A stretch of DNA of 38,333 nt from Ectocarpus siliculosus (GCA_000310025.1 FN649727.1:7948708-7987040); one strand, 5' to 3'; positions 1 to 10,919 are shown, counted from the stretch's first letter. Made by a program: numbers and translations. Notes: generated by a model not told the origin, from the letters alone.

Positions 1-373
1 TTCGTTTTTTTATATTAATATGACACAACGAATCCATCTCTATCATAGAGTCTGAGACAGATTAGCAATTAATTCATAGCGTCAGAAAGTACCTGTATGT
101 CTACGGTTTCCCAGACAGCATATAGGGACATCTCCGTTCCACTCAATTCCGCTACTTAACTCGCCGCGGCCTACTTGTATTCATTCATCTCTCTGCAGAG
201 AGTTGCAAGCAGGGTGAGAGTGATTGCCATGGGGAAGCAGAGCAACCACTACAAACAATGCCCAGCTTTCATAGATGACACACACACACGGGGCGCAGTT
301 TCAGCAGACGTCGTCTGTACATTTGTTTGTCGCGCATGTATGTGTCGACTGCCGACAGCCATCTTCTTGTAGA

Positions 374-404
374 GTATGTATGTATATGCATGTATGTATG
401 TATG
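374..404. repeat. TATG/TGTA microsatellite
   Basis: A short run of imperfect TATG units is interrupted by a central ATATGCAT palindrome. It is simple sequence with no associated gene. Confidence 0.7.
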
Positions 405-834
405 CGGTTGTTCGTATTTGCCCCTATTTGTGTACCGCATCTATTTTCCTCTTGTTGCTTCGTTCGCACGTCCTTGGTTGTTTCGTTTTTTTTTGTGATC
501 ATGCAAGCTTGCTTGTGGTCGTAGACGTAATATAAGTACAGCCATTCCACGGTTTTTTTTTCGTGGATAACATGAGCATCACTCCATGTGTGTGTGTGCT
601 TGTATGTTGAAACCGTGCCCCAAGGGTCCTCCGCTTCGTGTTTTTATCTCTTTTTCGAGACGGGGGCAGCTGTTCCCTATGTTTTTTTCTACCAAGGAAC
701 AGAAGAGTGCGTGTGTGTGTGTTTCTGTGTCTCGAGGTGCCAGGTGCGCTTCGCCCCGTGTATTATGTGTGTCAATCTGTTCCAACGATGGCAGTTGTTT
801 CAGAGATGACCCCCGTTTGAGTGTTTCTACTTGT

Positions 835-1037
835 AATGGTAAGTGTTTTGGCATCGAACGTGCTGATATTTTGTGTAGTTTTTTTTTTTTGGTAGGTGTG
901 GATGCGTGGTGGTCTTCTTCAATGGTACAATATACACAGCCTGAATCAATTCCAAGTTCAGGCGTGTCGACGACACCGCTATGACAATTGTCTTGTGAGC
1001 AAGCCCCATCAATCCAAACGCACCAACACTTACCATT
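835..1037. repeat. 13-bp inverted repeat pair spaced about 180 bp
   Basis: AATGGTAAGTGTT at 835-847 is repeated as its exact reverse complement at 1025-1037. Each copy happens to match a 5' splice-site consensus. Length and context do not allow an assignment; it may be a remnant of a small transposable element or chance. Confidence 0.5.
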
Positions 1038-1282
1038 TAATGTGTAGACAATTGGCATCTCTGGACGAGGGGTCGAGGGTTTTATCGGCGTGCGGTTTTA
1101 TTTCGCCGCGAGGTTGATGGCGTTGTTCGCTATGTACCAGCGACACTCAACCCACAACGATAGAGGTTATGCTCATGAGATGCCGTCTGCCCCACCGCCT
1201 TCTCTCGTTACCCACCCAGATGGGCGCATGGACAGTGCGCAGGTCGAACCTATCATTTTGAAGGGCGATGTCCTCTTGACGA

Positions 1283-1508
1283 GTACACCCCTTCGGGACA
1301 AGCCTTCACTAGTCCTGCACTCACCAGAAGCGCAAAAGGACTTCGTGCGGACCGTGATGTGCGCGTTGGATCAGTGCCACGGCAACTCGGACTCAGACGT
1401 CTGGGTTGCCGTGGAACTGATCCAACGTGCACAACACGGTCCGAAGGAAGTCCTTGCGCTCCTTGCGAGCGCACGACGAGTAGTGAAGGTGTGCCTGGAC
1501 GGGTGTAT
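1283..1508. repeat. Long imperfect foldback, about 110-bp arms and almost no loop
   Basis: The left arm (about 1283-1398) is the imperfect reverse complement of the right arm (about 1399-1508). The centre is the perfect palindrome CAGACGTCTG at 1394-1403. Arms match in blocks such as GGACTTC, CGTTGGATCAGT, CCACGGCAAC and CCTTCACTA, at roughly 80% identity by eye. Because the arms are complementary, open frames on the two strands translate to similar peptides, which argues against coding. It could be a foldback/MITE-type element or a hairpin RNA locus. I see no clear target-site duplication. Confidence 0.75.
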
Positions 1509-1535
1509 CCGGTAAAGGTGAAGGTTTCATCGCTC

Positions 1536-3357
1536 GTGGTGGCAGGGTCGGCTTGCAGCACGCAGCAGGTAGTGCAGCCCTTGCCGGCGCATTGGCGGAG
1601 AAGAAGAAGAGCAAGATCTACACGACGAACCGACTACGTTCAGGCATACGCTTTTTCTTGCGAGGTTGGGGTTCGGTCGACCGTAAGCTTTGTGCCTCAC
1701 GTTTTCGCCGCAGGCTCTGGTTTGTGCCAATCCTCCTTCAGTTGACGGTTGCTCCTCCGTTGGATTTGTTGCTTATTGCCGTGGTTTCGTACGCACCGTT
1801 CTGGCCTAACTGGCTTGGAGTACTATCCACCTTGAGGTGCCCTTCGTTGGTAGGTGGTGTTGCCTGTTTGACTGTTTCCGAACCTTGGGCTCTGGTCTGT
1901 ACCGAAATTTGTCTCGCGTTTGGTCATGTGCGCGCGGTCAGTCGCTTTTTCCTGCTTTCCTTTCTGGTCCTGTTTTCTGGAGTGTCGCAGAAGGTCAGTG
2001 CGGGTTCCTCATCTCGACGTGATTGGCAACGTTTAATATTTTTACTCCTACTCCTTTTGGATTCTGACTACTTGAAAAAAAAATGTTGTGTACACGTACG
2101 TAGAAGTCATGGAGTCCCACCCTCCCATCCGCAGTTGGGAGGGGTGTACTTTTGGCGACCTAAATCTGTTCTTGCAGAGTGACGTCATTCGAGCTCCCGC
2201 CCTGCACGATGTGCGTGGGAACATATGCATGCACTCTTTTCGCCTTGTCGCGCGTTGAATTGGACTGAACAGCGAATTTAGTGCGTTGCTCAAGTGGCAC
2301 ATTTTTCGCAGAACCTTTGTGTCCACTGCCGCATATGATACCGAGCAAAATCACAAGACGAAGCAGGTCTTCGTGCGGAACCAGAGCGCCCGCTCCCAAC
2401 GGTTTGTTGTAGTGTCACGACCGTTGGCGCTGCCCCATTTCCTCGTGCGTGGGTGGGCTCAACCCTCTTGCCCGAGCATGCTAATGCTCCAGGGCCGCGC
2501 GATCGTACGACAGATACAATAGTGTACTGGTTTATTTTCGCCAGAGCTACATATGCATACTCCGAACGTGTCCCCGTCGTGCAAAAAACAAAACAAGGCT
2601 GTGTACATGCTCAGACTCCGACGTTCTTGCCTCCACGCAGAAACTCTTGGACCGGCCTGTCCATTGCCGCCACTCTCTTATGCACAAGTCACACCACAAA
2701 AAACTCAAACAAAAAAACGTACAGGCAGGCCCTACCTGCTAGGTGCGTACCCGTTCCCACTTATACGGGGTGCTTCACGCCGCGCACTATTAGCTGCGCC
2801 AATTGCGCCTTTCATCGAAACGGGGGTGCGGCGCTTCCTGCGTCGAATAGCTCCATGTTCTACCGTCTACCGGTGCGCGATAATCTCCCACGCCCGTGAT
2901 TGCCGGCTACTCCTGGTTGAGGAGCGCAGCCTCCTTGTCGATCTCTTCGTCTGGCCGCGTCGTTCTAAAAGCTATGCAATACCTCTGTTGCACATGAACC
3001 AACACAACACCGGGGAGAAAATGGGGACAACACCCGGCGCCACCCGGATATACTGCAGGTCAAAGCGAAAAGTACGTAAGGACGGAACCGAACAATCAGG
3101 GCTAAAATAAAAACCTAAATCAAGCATGTTCAACATGCGACATGAGGTGGAACTACGCGGTGAAGGCTCTCTCCGCGAAGCCTTCTTTCCGGCGACAAGT
3201 TTTACGGCTGTCTTCTGGGGAACCTACTCTACACAGCACAATTATTGTGCTTTACCAGACTTACGATAAAATTTCCTTGCCGCCATGTACACGCTCGCCA
3301 TCACAACAATCACACTCCACCAACCACCCGTTTTCCGAACCGACGACAAACACGATG
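1536..3357. other. Gene-poor spacer
   Basis: Nothing can be supported as a gene. A 209-codon plus frame at 1553-2182 lacks an ATG start and owes its Leu/Phe/Val-rich translation to T-rich sequence. The last 200 bases probably include the 3' untranslated end of the minus-strand protease gene that stops at 3358. Confidence 0.4.
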
Positions 3358-5733
3358 TCATGGCCGCCGAGCGTAAAACACCAAGAACGGATCGCCAAAA
3401 ACCCCGCCGCCGCCCCTCAAGACAGCGCGCTCCTCTTCCGGAGACAACCACCCCACCGTGGCGTCGTCGAAAAGCGCGAAACCCGGCTTTCCACACGTCG
3501 AACCAGCTGCGGCTGCCCCCGGCGGTTCTTGTTGCACCAACGCCCGATTGTCCCTGTCCGCCTGCTGCTGCTGCTGCTGCTCCAGAAACGATGCCGAGTC
3601 CCCAGCAGCGGCATGAAGCGCGAAGGTGTAGTGGCCGGAAGCAAGGGTCTGTCCCTGGTGGAGGATGACGCCGATCAGGTCGTAGAAAACGTCCCCCGAA
3701 TCGCAAAGCTGACCGGCGCACGAGGTGATACTGCTGCTGCTGCTGCTGCTGCTGCTAGTGCTGCTGTTAACGCCGTCTTCGTGGAGCTGACACCTCGCGG
3801 CCTTTTTCACGACCAGCGTACGCTCGATTGCCTCCTCCCCGCTGCCCGCGGGCAGTCGCCCCTCCGCTCCACGACGCACATCACCCACCACGCTCTCGGG
3901 GGCCCCGCCGGAGGCACGGGCGAGCGCCGTCGGGTACGGGCACGGCGACGAGCGTTTCCGCGTCCCCGGGCGAACGTGCAAGGCCAGCAGGCGGGGTGGC
4001 GAGTGGACCGAAGACCGGCGCTCTGCTTCCGTCCACTGACGGCACGCCTCGCACCAGACCTTGTTGTTGCCCGCCAGGGACTCTCCCTCGAACACCCCGT
4101 CGACGAGGGTCTGCATTGTCCGGCGCCGCCCCCGGAGCGAAGGCCCGCCGTCGTTCTCGGCCGCCGGTATAGCTCCTTGCGCCGTGAGAGGTGGGGCGTG
4201 CTGCGGAGGCGGTAGGAGGGGCGGCAAGGTTAGCTCGGTGAAGTCCTCGCGGGCGGTTCTGTCCCGCTCGCACTCCACGCACAGAGTACGGGCGCAGAGT
4301 GTCCCGCGAAACGCCTGGGCCAAGCAGCAGAAGCTACTGCTGTGGCTGCCGCCGCTCCTTCGCCCGCCAACACCGCCCAGAGAAGTGGCCCCGCTGCCGC
4401 CGTCGTCGACGACGAGACCGAGAAACTTCCCCAAGAGCTCGGAGACACACGCCTGCCCTGTTCCGAATTCAGTCGACCCCGTAGCCCCCGCCCCCCCGCC
4501 TCCGAGTCTCGAGCGGTCAGCGCTCAGCCACCCTCCACGAATCAGCTCTACCAAAAAAGTCGGCGCGATTGCCTCAACAAGAACGCCTTCCCCCGTCGAA
4601 GCGCTCGGTCGGAGCGGCGTTTGGTCGTACGGTTGGCACGTCTTGGACTCCGGGCTACTAGTAGCACCGCTGCCGGTCGACTCGGGTTCAGCGGGCGATG
4701 AAACAGCCGTCTGCGACCCAAAGGCCACCAATTGCTGCTGAGACAGCGCCCGGTTGCGTGTTTCCATCTCTCCCAGAACCTGCTCCAGAGCAGCAAGCAC
4801 CGGATTCCTTTGGGTTCCCGTTACCCCCGCAACCAGCACCGCTGTCCCCTCAGAAGCAGCACCAGCAGGTGCAGCGTCGGCTGCTGGTGGGGTCGAACAT
4901 GATCCTTCTGACCCCTCGCTCCCTACGTCGTGCCATCCACCACCACCCCCGCGACTCGACGTGAGCACCCCATGGCACGCTGTCAGAGCCTGCAGCACGG
5001 CATTCACGTAGCACGTCTCTCCCAGGTTCTTGAGCCCAACGAACGGCGGCGACGGCCCACTTGACGGGCGCTCAATCGTCCAAGCAGCCGGCGCGAGAAC
5101 TCCTGCCCTATCGAGGCAGGTCTCGCTCAAACCCGGCGATGCACCCCAAGGGTAGCCTATGGCCTCGGCGGGGGGGGCGAGCGCAGCGGACGAAGTGAAG
5201 GGCGAGCGAAATCGTTCCTGGAACGACGGAGAGCCTGCTGTGCCGATAGACGGCTGACCAACCGCCGCGTGCTGCGCCGGCAACGCGCGACGACGCTTGC
5301 CGAGGCAAAGCCTCGACCTTTTCCTGAGACGGTTGACTCCGCTGCTTGATCCGACAGGAGGGTGGTTTTCCGCTCCGAACAATACTGCTGCTCGTGATTG
5401 TGCTGATGGCGCTGGTGTCACCGCTGTTGTTGCTGCTGTGGCGTGCGGCATGTCTGGTACTTTTCGTGCCACCTGTGGAAAGAGATGACAGTCAACACGT
5501 TTGGTCGCTCCCACTGCTGCTGCTGCTGCTGCTGCTGGCATTATCCCCCGCTGCTGCCCGTCGCCCGTCACTACTTGGCTCGAGATCCGAGGGGGGGGCG
5601 CTAGGGCTGCTTCTGCTGCAGCATGCCTCGCCGTGCCGCTCGTTGGGTTGGAGGTTGCCTGAGTGTTGGCTGCGGCCGCTGCTTTGCTACATGCCGCCTT
5701 CGTGGTAGATCGAGTGCCGTAGCGACGGGACAT
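3358..5733 (-). CDS. Ubiquitin carboxyl-terminal hydrolase, USP1-like cysteine protease
   Basis: This 791-residue frame encodes a USP-family deubiquitinase that would remove ubiquitin from proteins. The Cys box GLKNLGETCYVNAVLQAL starts at residue 233, with the nucleophile Cys241. A zinc-ribbon pair follows (Cys485/Cys488 and Cys561/Cys564), the second half in the context CEACRQWTEAER, which recalls USP1. The His box (SGHYTF, His701) and FALFDD (Asp756/757) complete the triad, and the frame ends FLVFYARRP. The N-terminal 230 residues are low-complexity with a basic nuclear-signal-like patch (135-149). Poly-Ala, poly-Ser (about 657-671) and poly-Gln (719-724) tracts interrupt the fold. I chose the first ATG in the frame, at 5733; the frame stays open a few codons upstream, so an upstream exon is possible. 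No intron is needed. Known USP1 acts with a WD40 partner on ubiquitinated PCNA and FANCD2; applying that here is inference. Long plus-strand frames opposite it are shadows. Confidence 0.93.
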   Translation of the reverse strand: MSRRYGTRSTTKAACSKAAAAANTQATSNPTSGTARHAAAEAALAPPPRISSQVVTGDGQQRGIMPAAAAAAAVGATKRVDCHLFPQVARKVPDMPHATAATTAVTPAPSAQSRAAVLFGAENHPPVGSSSGVNRLRKRSRLCLGKRRRALPAQHAAVGQPSIGTAGSPSFQERFRSPFTSSAALAPPAEAIGYPWGASPGLSETCLDRAGVLAPAAWTIERPSSGPSPPFVGLKNLGETCYVNAVLQALTACHGVLTSSRGGGGGWHDVGSEGSEGSCSTPPAADAAPAGAASEGTAVLVAGVTGTQRNPVLAALEQVLGEMETRNRALSQQQLVAFGSQTAVSSPAEPESTGSGATSSPESKTCQPYDQTPLRPSASTGEGVLVEAIAPTFLVELIRGGWLSADRSRLGGGGAGATGSTEFGTGQACVSELLGKFLGLVVDDGGSGATSLGGVGGRRSGGSHSSSFCCLAQAFRGTLCARTLCVECERDRTAREDFTELTLPPLLPPPQHAPPLTAQGAIPAAENDGGPSLRGRRRTMQTLVDGVFEGESLAGNNKVWCEACRQWTEAERRSSVHSPPRLLALHVRPGTRKRSSPCPYPTALARASGGAPESVVGDVRRGAEGRLPAGSGEEAIERTLVVKKAARCQLHEDGVNSSTSSSSSSSSSITSCAGQLCDSGDVFYDLIGVILHQGQTLASGHYTFALHAAAGDSASFLEQQQQQQADRDNRALVQQEPPGAAAAGSTCGKPGFALFDDATVGWLSPEEERAVLRGGGGVFGDPFLVFYARRP

Positions 5734-6268
5734 TCTCCCCAGCAACAGCTCCTTGCGTACCTCTCGGCCCTGTGACTGCCCTGTTGGGTGTGCGGGTCAA
5801 CAAAGCAGTTGCCGGGTTGGAGACGCCCACGGAGAGACGCGGCGAGATTTTTTTGAATTTCGAATGTGGGTGTTCCGGCCAATCATTCCGGCGTTTTTGG
5901 AAACGGCTGTCCGAAAAGGGCTCGCGCGCTACACATCTCGGCACAACGGCGGTAGACCGTCCAAAATCGTCGTGTGTTTGTTGGTGTTGATGCTCGCGTG
6001 GTTCTTTTTGTAGCCAACCAGCTGACCAATCAAAAGACGCAAGTCCTACATACAGTTCGGGATAAAGACTCGCCGTGGGTGTTTGTGAGGGCAATACAAA
6101 CAACCACCGTCATCTCTGTCTGTCTTTCTCCGTCACCATCAACATGGCGAACATTCCGTCGCCTACATCATGTGTAAGTCTGGTCCAGAAGTGATTAAGC
6201 AAATGTGTCCCTGTTGCCCTTGCCTAGTGAAATGCACAAATTCTGTAAGACGTCGGAAAGAATGAGTC

Positions 6269-6664
6269 ATGAGAGCGACTTGGCTTGGCTCCAATTATTT
6301 GTTGAAGTCTACTGACTGTTTTGACATTCTTCGCGCCCTGTGTGCTGCGGACGATCTCTTTCTTCATTCTTGCGACGACTATAGGACGACTATCTGGGTA
6401 TCGACTCCTGGAGAGCGGATGAAGATTGCGCTCGCAAAGAGAAGCGGGGCACTGCTTCTGTTCGCACGCCTGATCTGGGCCGAGGGAACTTGGGCGAAGC
6501 ACGACCGGCGGGGCCTCCAGGGTAGGTTGTTCTACAGTATCCCTTCGCCTATGAGTCCAACTGAAGCTATCAGACTGGGCAAGCAGACCCGGCAAGGCAA
6601 ATGCACCGAATGCACATCTAGCTTGCAAGTGAGGGATGTTCCGGTGTGTAGCAGGTCTACTTAA
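6269..6664 (+). CDS. Hypothetical 131-residue open frame
   Basis: The frame begins with a true ATG and runs 131 codons to TAA. The translation is mixed-composition rather than low-complexity, with a CTEC pair near the C-terminus and a short hydrophobic stretch (GALLLFARLIWA, about residue 60). I do not recognise a family. A minus-strand frame of 162 codons covers the same bases, so the coding strand is uncertain. It could also be part of a decayed element or chance. Confidence 0.2.
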   Translation: MRATWLGSNYLLKSTDCFDILRALCAADDLFLHSCDDYRTTIWVSTPGERMKIALAKRSGALLLFARLIWAEGTWAKHDRRGLQGRLFYSIPSPMSPTEAIRLGKQTRQGKCTECTSSLQVRDVPVCSRST

Positions 6665-7774
6665 CGTAAGGGCTCCGGCGATAAAGAGGCGTAGACGATG
6701 TCTATATGACACACTTTTTATTTACTGCAACCACAAGTGATTTCCGACCAATCGCTTGCCGATGCACAGGTCGGCTCCACTTTGGAACGAGGGTGGAGAC
6801 GGGCGATATTCGGTTACCCCACAGAGCGGAGGCGAAGGGAATGGAGGGCATGGATCGACACGATCGAAGGACGTTGTCCAGGAGGCCTGGAAGGAGGTCG
6901 CCAGGTCTTGTTCGGAATGGGTAGTGCGCAATGACCGGATCGGGCAAGACGGGGGGACGTGTGTGTGGCTTGAAAGATTGACGGACTCGGGCACTAACTT
7001 TTGTTAAGAAGCATGATGAGCACTAGACCACCAGGTAGCACGTAGGCACGCACGCAGTTGTAGCAGCAGACCTGTGCCGCGTTCGGCACAACTAACTTGT
7101 GTACAGCAAAAGTCGCTGCTGCCCTCTATCGCATAGCTCCAAGTCATCTTGTCTACTCTTCAAGACAGGTCAATGGATACCCGATACGAATTTCCGTGAT
7201 CACAAGCTACACCAACATATGGTACAGCAGTAATCCCAGTCCTGGTAGGGGTGCAAGGACAGGATCATCCGATTTCATGGTCTTGACTGGTGATCTTGAA
7301 GTACTTTTTTTGTTTTTTTGTGGTTGACATCGCGTGTCGACGGGCCGCGAAGAGCCCTGATATGTCTCCTGCGACGTCTGTGGTGTGCAGTAGTCTGCCT
7401 GTAACTATGGATGGCGTCCTCAACAGTCGGACCAATACCAAATGTCAGAAGGGACTGAGCAGAGAATAGCACGGTTTTACAAGAATATTTGAAAGCAGAA
7501 ACAACAACTAAACAATAACGGGAAGAAACTAAATGTTCCTGGACCAACCAAAAACAATGACAGGGCAAGGAAGACCCCAAATAGTACTTTTTGAAATGGA
7601 AGAAGGAGAGTACATTGATCGCTAGTTTCACTCAATGAAACATACACGAGAAAAGGAAGCCTGGATAAGATGGGGTAGCGGAATCCCTCCGGGTGTGGTG
7701 GAGGCCAATGATAACCGTCAAACGGTTGTTGTTGCCACTTGAACAGTCTCGCATTGGCTACACAGAGAGACAAT

Positions 7775-7809
<35 letters not shown>
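7775..7809. repeat. AGAC microsatellite
   Basis: About eight tandem AGAC units with one AAAC variant lie in non-coding sequence. Confidence 0.85.
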
Positions 7810-8471
7810 CGAACCAGTTTCCCCTCCCAGCTCTTTCCTGATCTCTCGCCCAAGGCCTTGACCTTGCATCAATCGAATATCAATGTGTATTTCCCCGGTG
7901 ACACAGGGGAGGGCGCAACGCCATCTCGAAGGCGACCTTCATCCTCATCCACGTGGAGGTAAACGTAGTGTGCGCACACGTTACCGCTAGGGACATTCTT
8001 GGCTGCCCGATTTTTTCTCCGTGAAGTCATGTTTCAAACCGTAGAATCTCAACACGTTGTCGTGCACTTTCGTGTCTTGGCGATAACATGCTACAGCGGG
8101 CTCCTTCGGAGGCTGTACAACCGCAAGTAGATGTTTCCCCTCTTTTTCTGTAGCTTAGCCGCACTACATGCAACCCTGAACACTCTGCTGCCACCAATTT
8201 TCTGCGCGTCCGTTTCCCACCCTTCTGGCGGCCTTTTTCTCGCAAATTATGACACTATTGGGCACTCTGGGTAGGTCCACCGCCGAATGGAAGAGATGTC
8301 GGGTTCCGGGCAGTGCGACTTTCGCTCCGACGCAGAGATGAACTGGGCAACGAGCAGCAAGGTCGGTTACGAACGGTCCGTATGAGGAAGACAAACTCCA
8401 AAGCGCGACAGTATATTACTTAGGGGTCACGAACAATTGACTATAGTGACCCTGAGCTAGGTACTATATTA

Positions 8472-8790
8472 CATGGCACCAGCGTTTCTTGGCGACGGAG
8501 TGGCTAGGAGTCGTCGATGTCCCTGTTGACTTGTCTTACAGGTGGCAGAACAGGCGACCTCTGCAGCTGGGGTGAAAATTGCAAAACGACGTGCCAGATT
8601 ACTACTCGCAAGGCTGATTCACGAAATTGATAATTCGGTAGCAACTGCGTGTAATCTTGCACGTCGTTTTGCAATTTTCACCCCAGCTGTAGAGTTCACC
8701 TGTTCTGCTACCTGTAAGACAAGTCAACGGGGGACAAGGCGGTCAGGGACATCGACAGCTCCTGGACACTCCATCTCCTCGAAACATTGA
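8472..8790. repeat. Long foldback element with near-identical inner arms
   Basis: The inner arms 8526-8602 and 8651-8727 are reverse complements over 77 bp with five mismatches, separated by a 48-base spacer. Weaker complementarity continues outward on both sides: the GTCGATGTCCCTG block, GGAGTG..AGGAG, and the GCACCAGCGTTTC/GCATCAATGTTTC pair. A 15-base insertion is present only in the right arm. The whole is therefore a hairpin of about 320 bp. No coding frame fits it. Likely identities are a foldback/MITE-type transposon or a hairpin precursor of small RNAs. No terminal duplication was identifiable. Confidence 0.85.
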
Positions 8791-8799
8791 TGCCGTGGA

Positions 8800-10014
8800 A
8801 CAGTGCTCCTCTGCAAGGAGAATGGAAAGTGAAGTTCCTTGGTATTGTCCGTCTTCCGAGATCAGTTGTGAGTATATCAAATTTCCAATCGTACTTCCAG
8901 TTTTGGTGCAAACGACTGGAATCACTATCCTCGTTCTTTGCTCATGAAATGGTCACCACCCAAATGAAGCAGTACACACAACAACAACGTGTTTCTGCTA
9001 AACGCAGGGACGCACGATGATGGATTTCCAACAGTTCGACGAGGCGTGTTTGGGCATGACCAAGGGGTGAGCCTAAAAGACAACACTGCCATTGTCGACG
9101 TGTACCTCTGTTTCCTGTCTGACGTACACAATATCCAGCACCACGCACATATCAACGATTCCCAGTGCTGGGCTAGTACCACCCTGATTGTGCAGCTGTC
9201 GTGTGGAAACATGTAAGCTCCCAAATCGACACAGAGCGACGTCTACCTGTGGGGATCGCGCTGCAAATCCGACCACACACTGCGCGCCAATCGTGACAAA
9301 CTTGCGCCTAAATTCGCTTGTTTCTTTGTATTGGCCAAGAATCGGGGCGGCGGAAGGCACGAGACGGCAAGCAACGTTTTACTCCGTGCTGCTCGAGGCT
9401 TGTCGCACGATTGGAGGAGACCAACAGGTGGAAGCGATTTGCGGGCAGTGTAAGGAGGACTCGACAGCGAGCCAGCGGTCAATGGTTGTCCTTTCCACCT
9501 TCCGGATGCCGTGCCTTCATTCGCTGCAACACCCACAAATACGTCGCAGCAATAGGCACACGTGGATGACGCTTCCGAACTCCACACTGTCCAGCGAAGT
9601 GACAAACGACGACACTAGCTTGTCAGGAGAACGCACGCATCAGAACAACGCCGACATCATGACAGGCCACCTCCACTCCCTTAGCTTCGGTCGAACAAAC
9701 GTCCTCAGGAGGGCGTAACTCTCCCTATCCTATGCGACGCTTGGCCGTACCCCATTGTACACATGAACCCATCCTGTGGCGCATGGCCGTACCCACCGTA
9801 CACACCCGACTACGTTTGTCTGTGCTTCCCCAGGACAACGACCCTGCTAATCGTCCGGCAACCGAAGGCCTCGTGAGGCCAAGCGTTGCGCCGCCCGAAT
9901 CGCCGTTGAGGGGATCGTTTCCTGCTGGTTTCGGTCAGGCAAGCAGCAGCAAAAGAATCTCCCGGGGTGGTGGAAGTAGGTACCGTAGGTTTGCCGTATG
10001 CGTGGCGTTTTGGG
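8800..10014. other. Spacer with unassigned open frames
   Basis: Overlapping frames on both strands (plus 9188-9718 of 176 codons; minus 9243-9605 of 120 codons) have moderately coding-like composition but no recognised domain and no convincing start. A loose direct repeat of a GGCCGTACCC..GTACAC block occurs at about 9740-9765 and 9783-9807. Nothing further can be supported. Confidence 0.3.
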
Positions 10015-10278
10015 ATGGTGGCTCGTGCACCGCTACCAGAAGAGGAGTTAGGAAAGAGGATCGAACGTCTGGCCGGAGCCCATCTTGTCGTCCCTGCCCC
10101 GTCACTGAAGAAGTCGTATTGCCTTCGAAGGCGAGAACGCTCGAGGCCAGTACGAACATCACACTCGGTAGAGGTAGTTGTTAGCGACCTGAACAGGGCG
10201 CAAACTATCGCCACGCAAGGGGCTTTACACCACTCCCACAAATATAGACGCATTGGTCGAAAAAATAGGGCTGGATGA
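10015..10278 (+). CDS. Possible small basic protein or exon
   Basis: An ATG-started frame of 87 residues opens with an acidic-basic helix-like segment (PLPEEELGKRIERL) and becomes Arg-rich. The frame remains open upstream of the ATG to about 9967. No family is recognised. A 147-codon minus frame overlaps it, so both strand and reality are uncertain. Confidence 0.2.
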   Translation: MVARAPLPEEELGKRIERLAGAHLVVPAPSLKKSYCLRRRERSRPVRTSHSVEVVVSDLNRAQTIATQGALHHSHKYRRIGRKNRAG

Positions 10279-10478
10279 AACCGCGATCTCCGTTACTTGA
10301 GTAAATCATGGTGAACCTATTTATTCGTTGAACCGACTCAGCGGTACTTATATGCAAGGGCCCGCCAAAATCTCCTAGCCTGCTGAGAAACGGCGGCAGG
10401 CCAGGTCAATTCCTCAAACCGATTTCACGAGGAAATACCGGTGAGCTCAGTCAAGCGCACTGAAGCTCCATACCGGCA

Positions 10479-10919
10479 GTGAAACGTTCGCTCCCAAACG
10501 CCTCCCTTGAACCATCATCAACACGACAGACTATCAGCCCTAACGATAGCGGGCGGTGGCTCCTGAGGTCGGCAAGACGAAAAGAAAACGCGGAGCCACG
10601 GCAAGGGAATCAGCGCGAAGAGGAGGATGAAGACCGGAAGCGGTCAGAAAGAAGAGGGCGACAGCAGCAACATCCCCATGCCGCGTCGACCGCCGGGGGC
10701 TTATCCGACCGATTGGGCCACGGTAGTAGTTGTTCGTCGCCCCCGCGAGAAGGCGCAGCCTTGGTCGACGGCGGCGGTGACGGCCAAAGAGCTACGGCTA
10801 CATCGATGGTGGGTGGCGCCACTTGCGCCGACGGAAGCAGTTTCTTGGTGATGCAGAAGGCCGACAGGTTCGTGAAGGCGACATTGAAAGAATACCAGAA
10901 GAAACGATTCAGCCGTTGA
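10479..10919 (+). CDS. Possible terminal exon of an unrecognised gene
   Basis: The open frame of 146 codons has no internal ATG near its start, so if real it would be a 3' exon joined to something upstream. It encodes a charged Arg/Glu/Gln-rich segment, a Gly/Ser-rich linker, and a well-formed amphipathic C-terminus (about residues 118-146) containing QKADRFVKATLKEYQKKR, ending at TGA. That tail looks protein-coding rather than random. I found no certain acceptor and recognise no family. Confidence 0.28.
   Translation: MKRSLPNASLEPSSTRQTISPNDSGRWLLRSARRKENAEPRQGNQREEEDEDRKRSERRGRQQQHPHAASTAGGLSDRLGHGSSCSSPPREGAALVDGGGDGQRATATSMVGGATCADGSSFLVMQKADRFVKATLKEYQKKRFSR

Larger units (their letters stand above)
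1..1282. other. Gene-poor left flank
   Basis: No gene could be supported here. The stretch is rich in TG/TATG simple sequence and has only overlapping open frames on both strands. The longest with a true ATG is a 159-codon minus frame at 579-1058, cysteine-rich at its start but otherwise low in coding character. A good donor-like motif on the minus strand (AATG|GTAAGT, about 1034) could mark an exon end, but I found no matching partner. Confidence 0.4.
5734..8471. other. Gene-poor spacer upstream of the protease gene
   Basis: This region should include the promoter and 5' leader of the minus-strand USP gene, but no specific element is recognisable. It contains one ATG-started open frame (6269-6664, listed separately), another plus frame at 6756-7007 with moderately coding-like composition (83 residues), and an AGAC microsatellite. 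No RNA gene was recognised. Confidence 0.4.

Noticed and set aside
1553-2182. 209-codon hydrophobic plus ORF
   Set aside because: It has no ATG start, and its Leu/Phe/Val richness follows from T-rich DNA; no clear membrane topology or family.
3142-4215. 357-codon plus-strand ORF
   Set aside because: It lies mostly antisense to the USP1-like gene, is Arg/Pro/Ala low-complexity, and is explained by the GC-rich codons of the opposite strand.
7775-7809. Short regular repeats considered as a CRISPR array
   Set aside because: This and other tandem repeats lack spacers between units; they are simple eukaryotic satellites.
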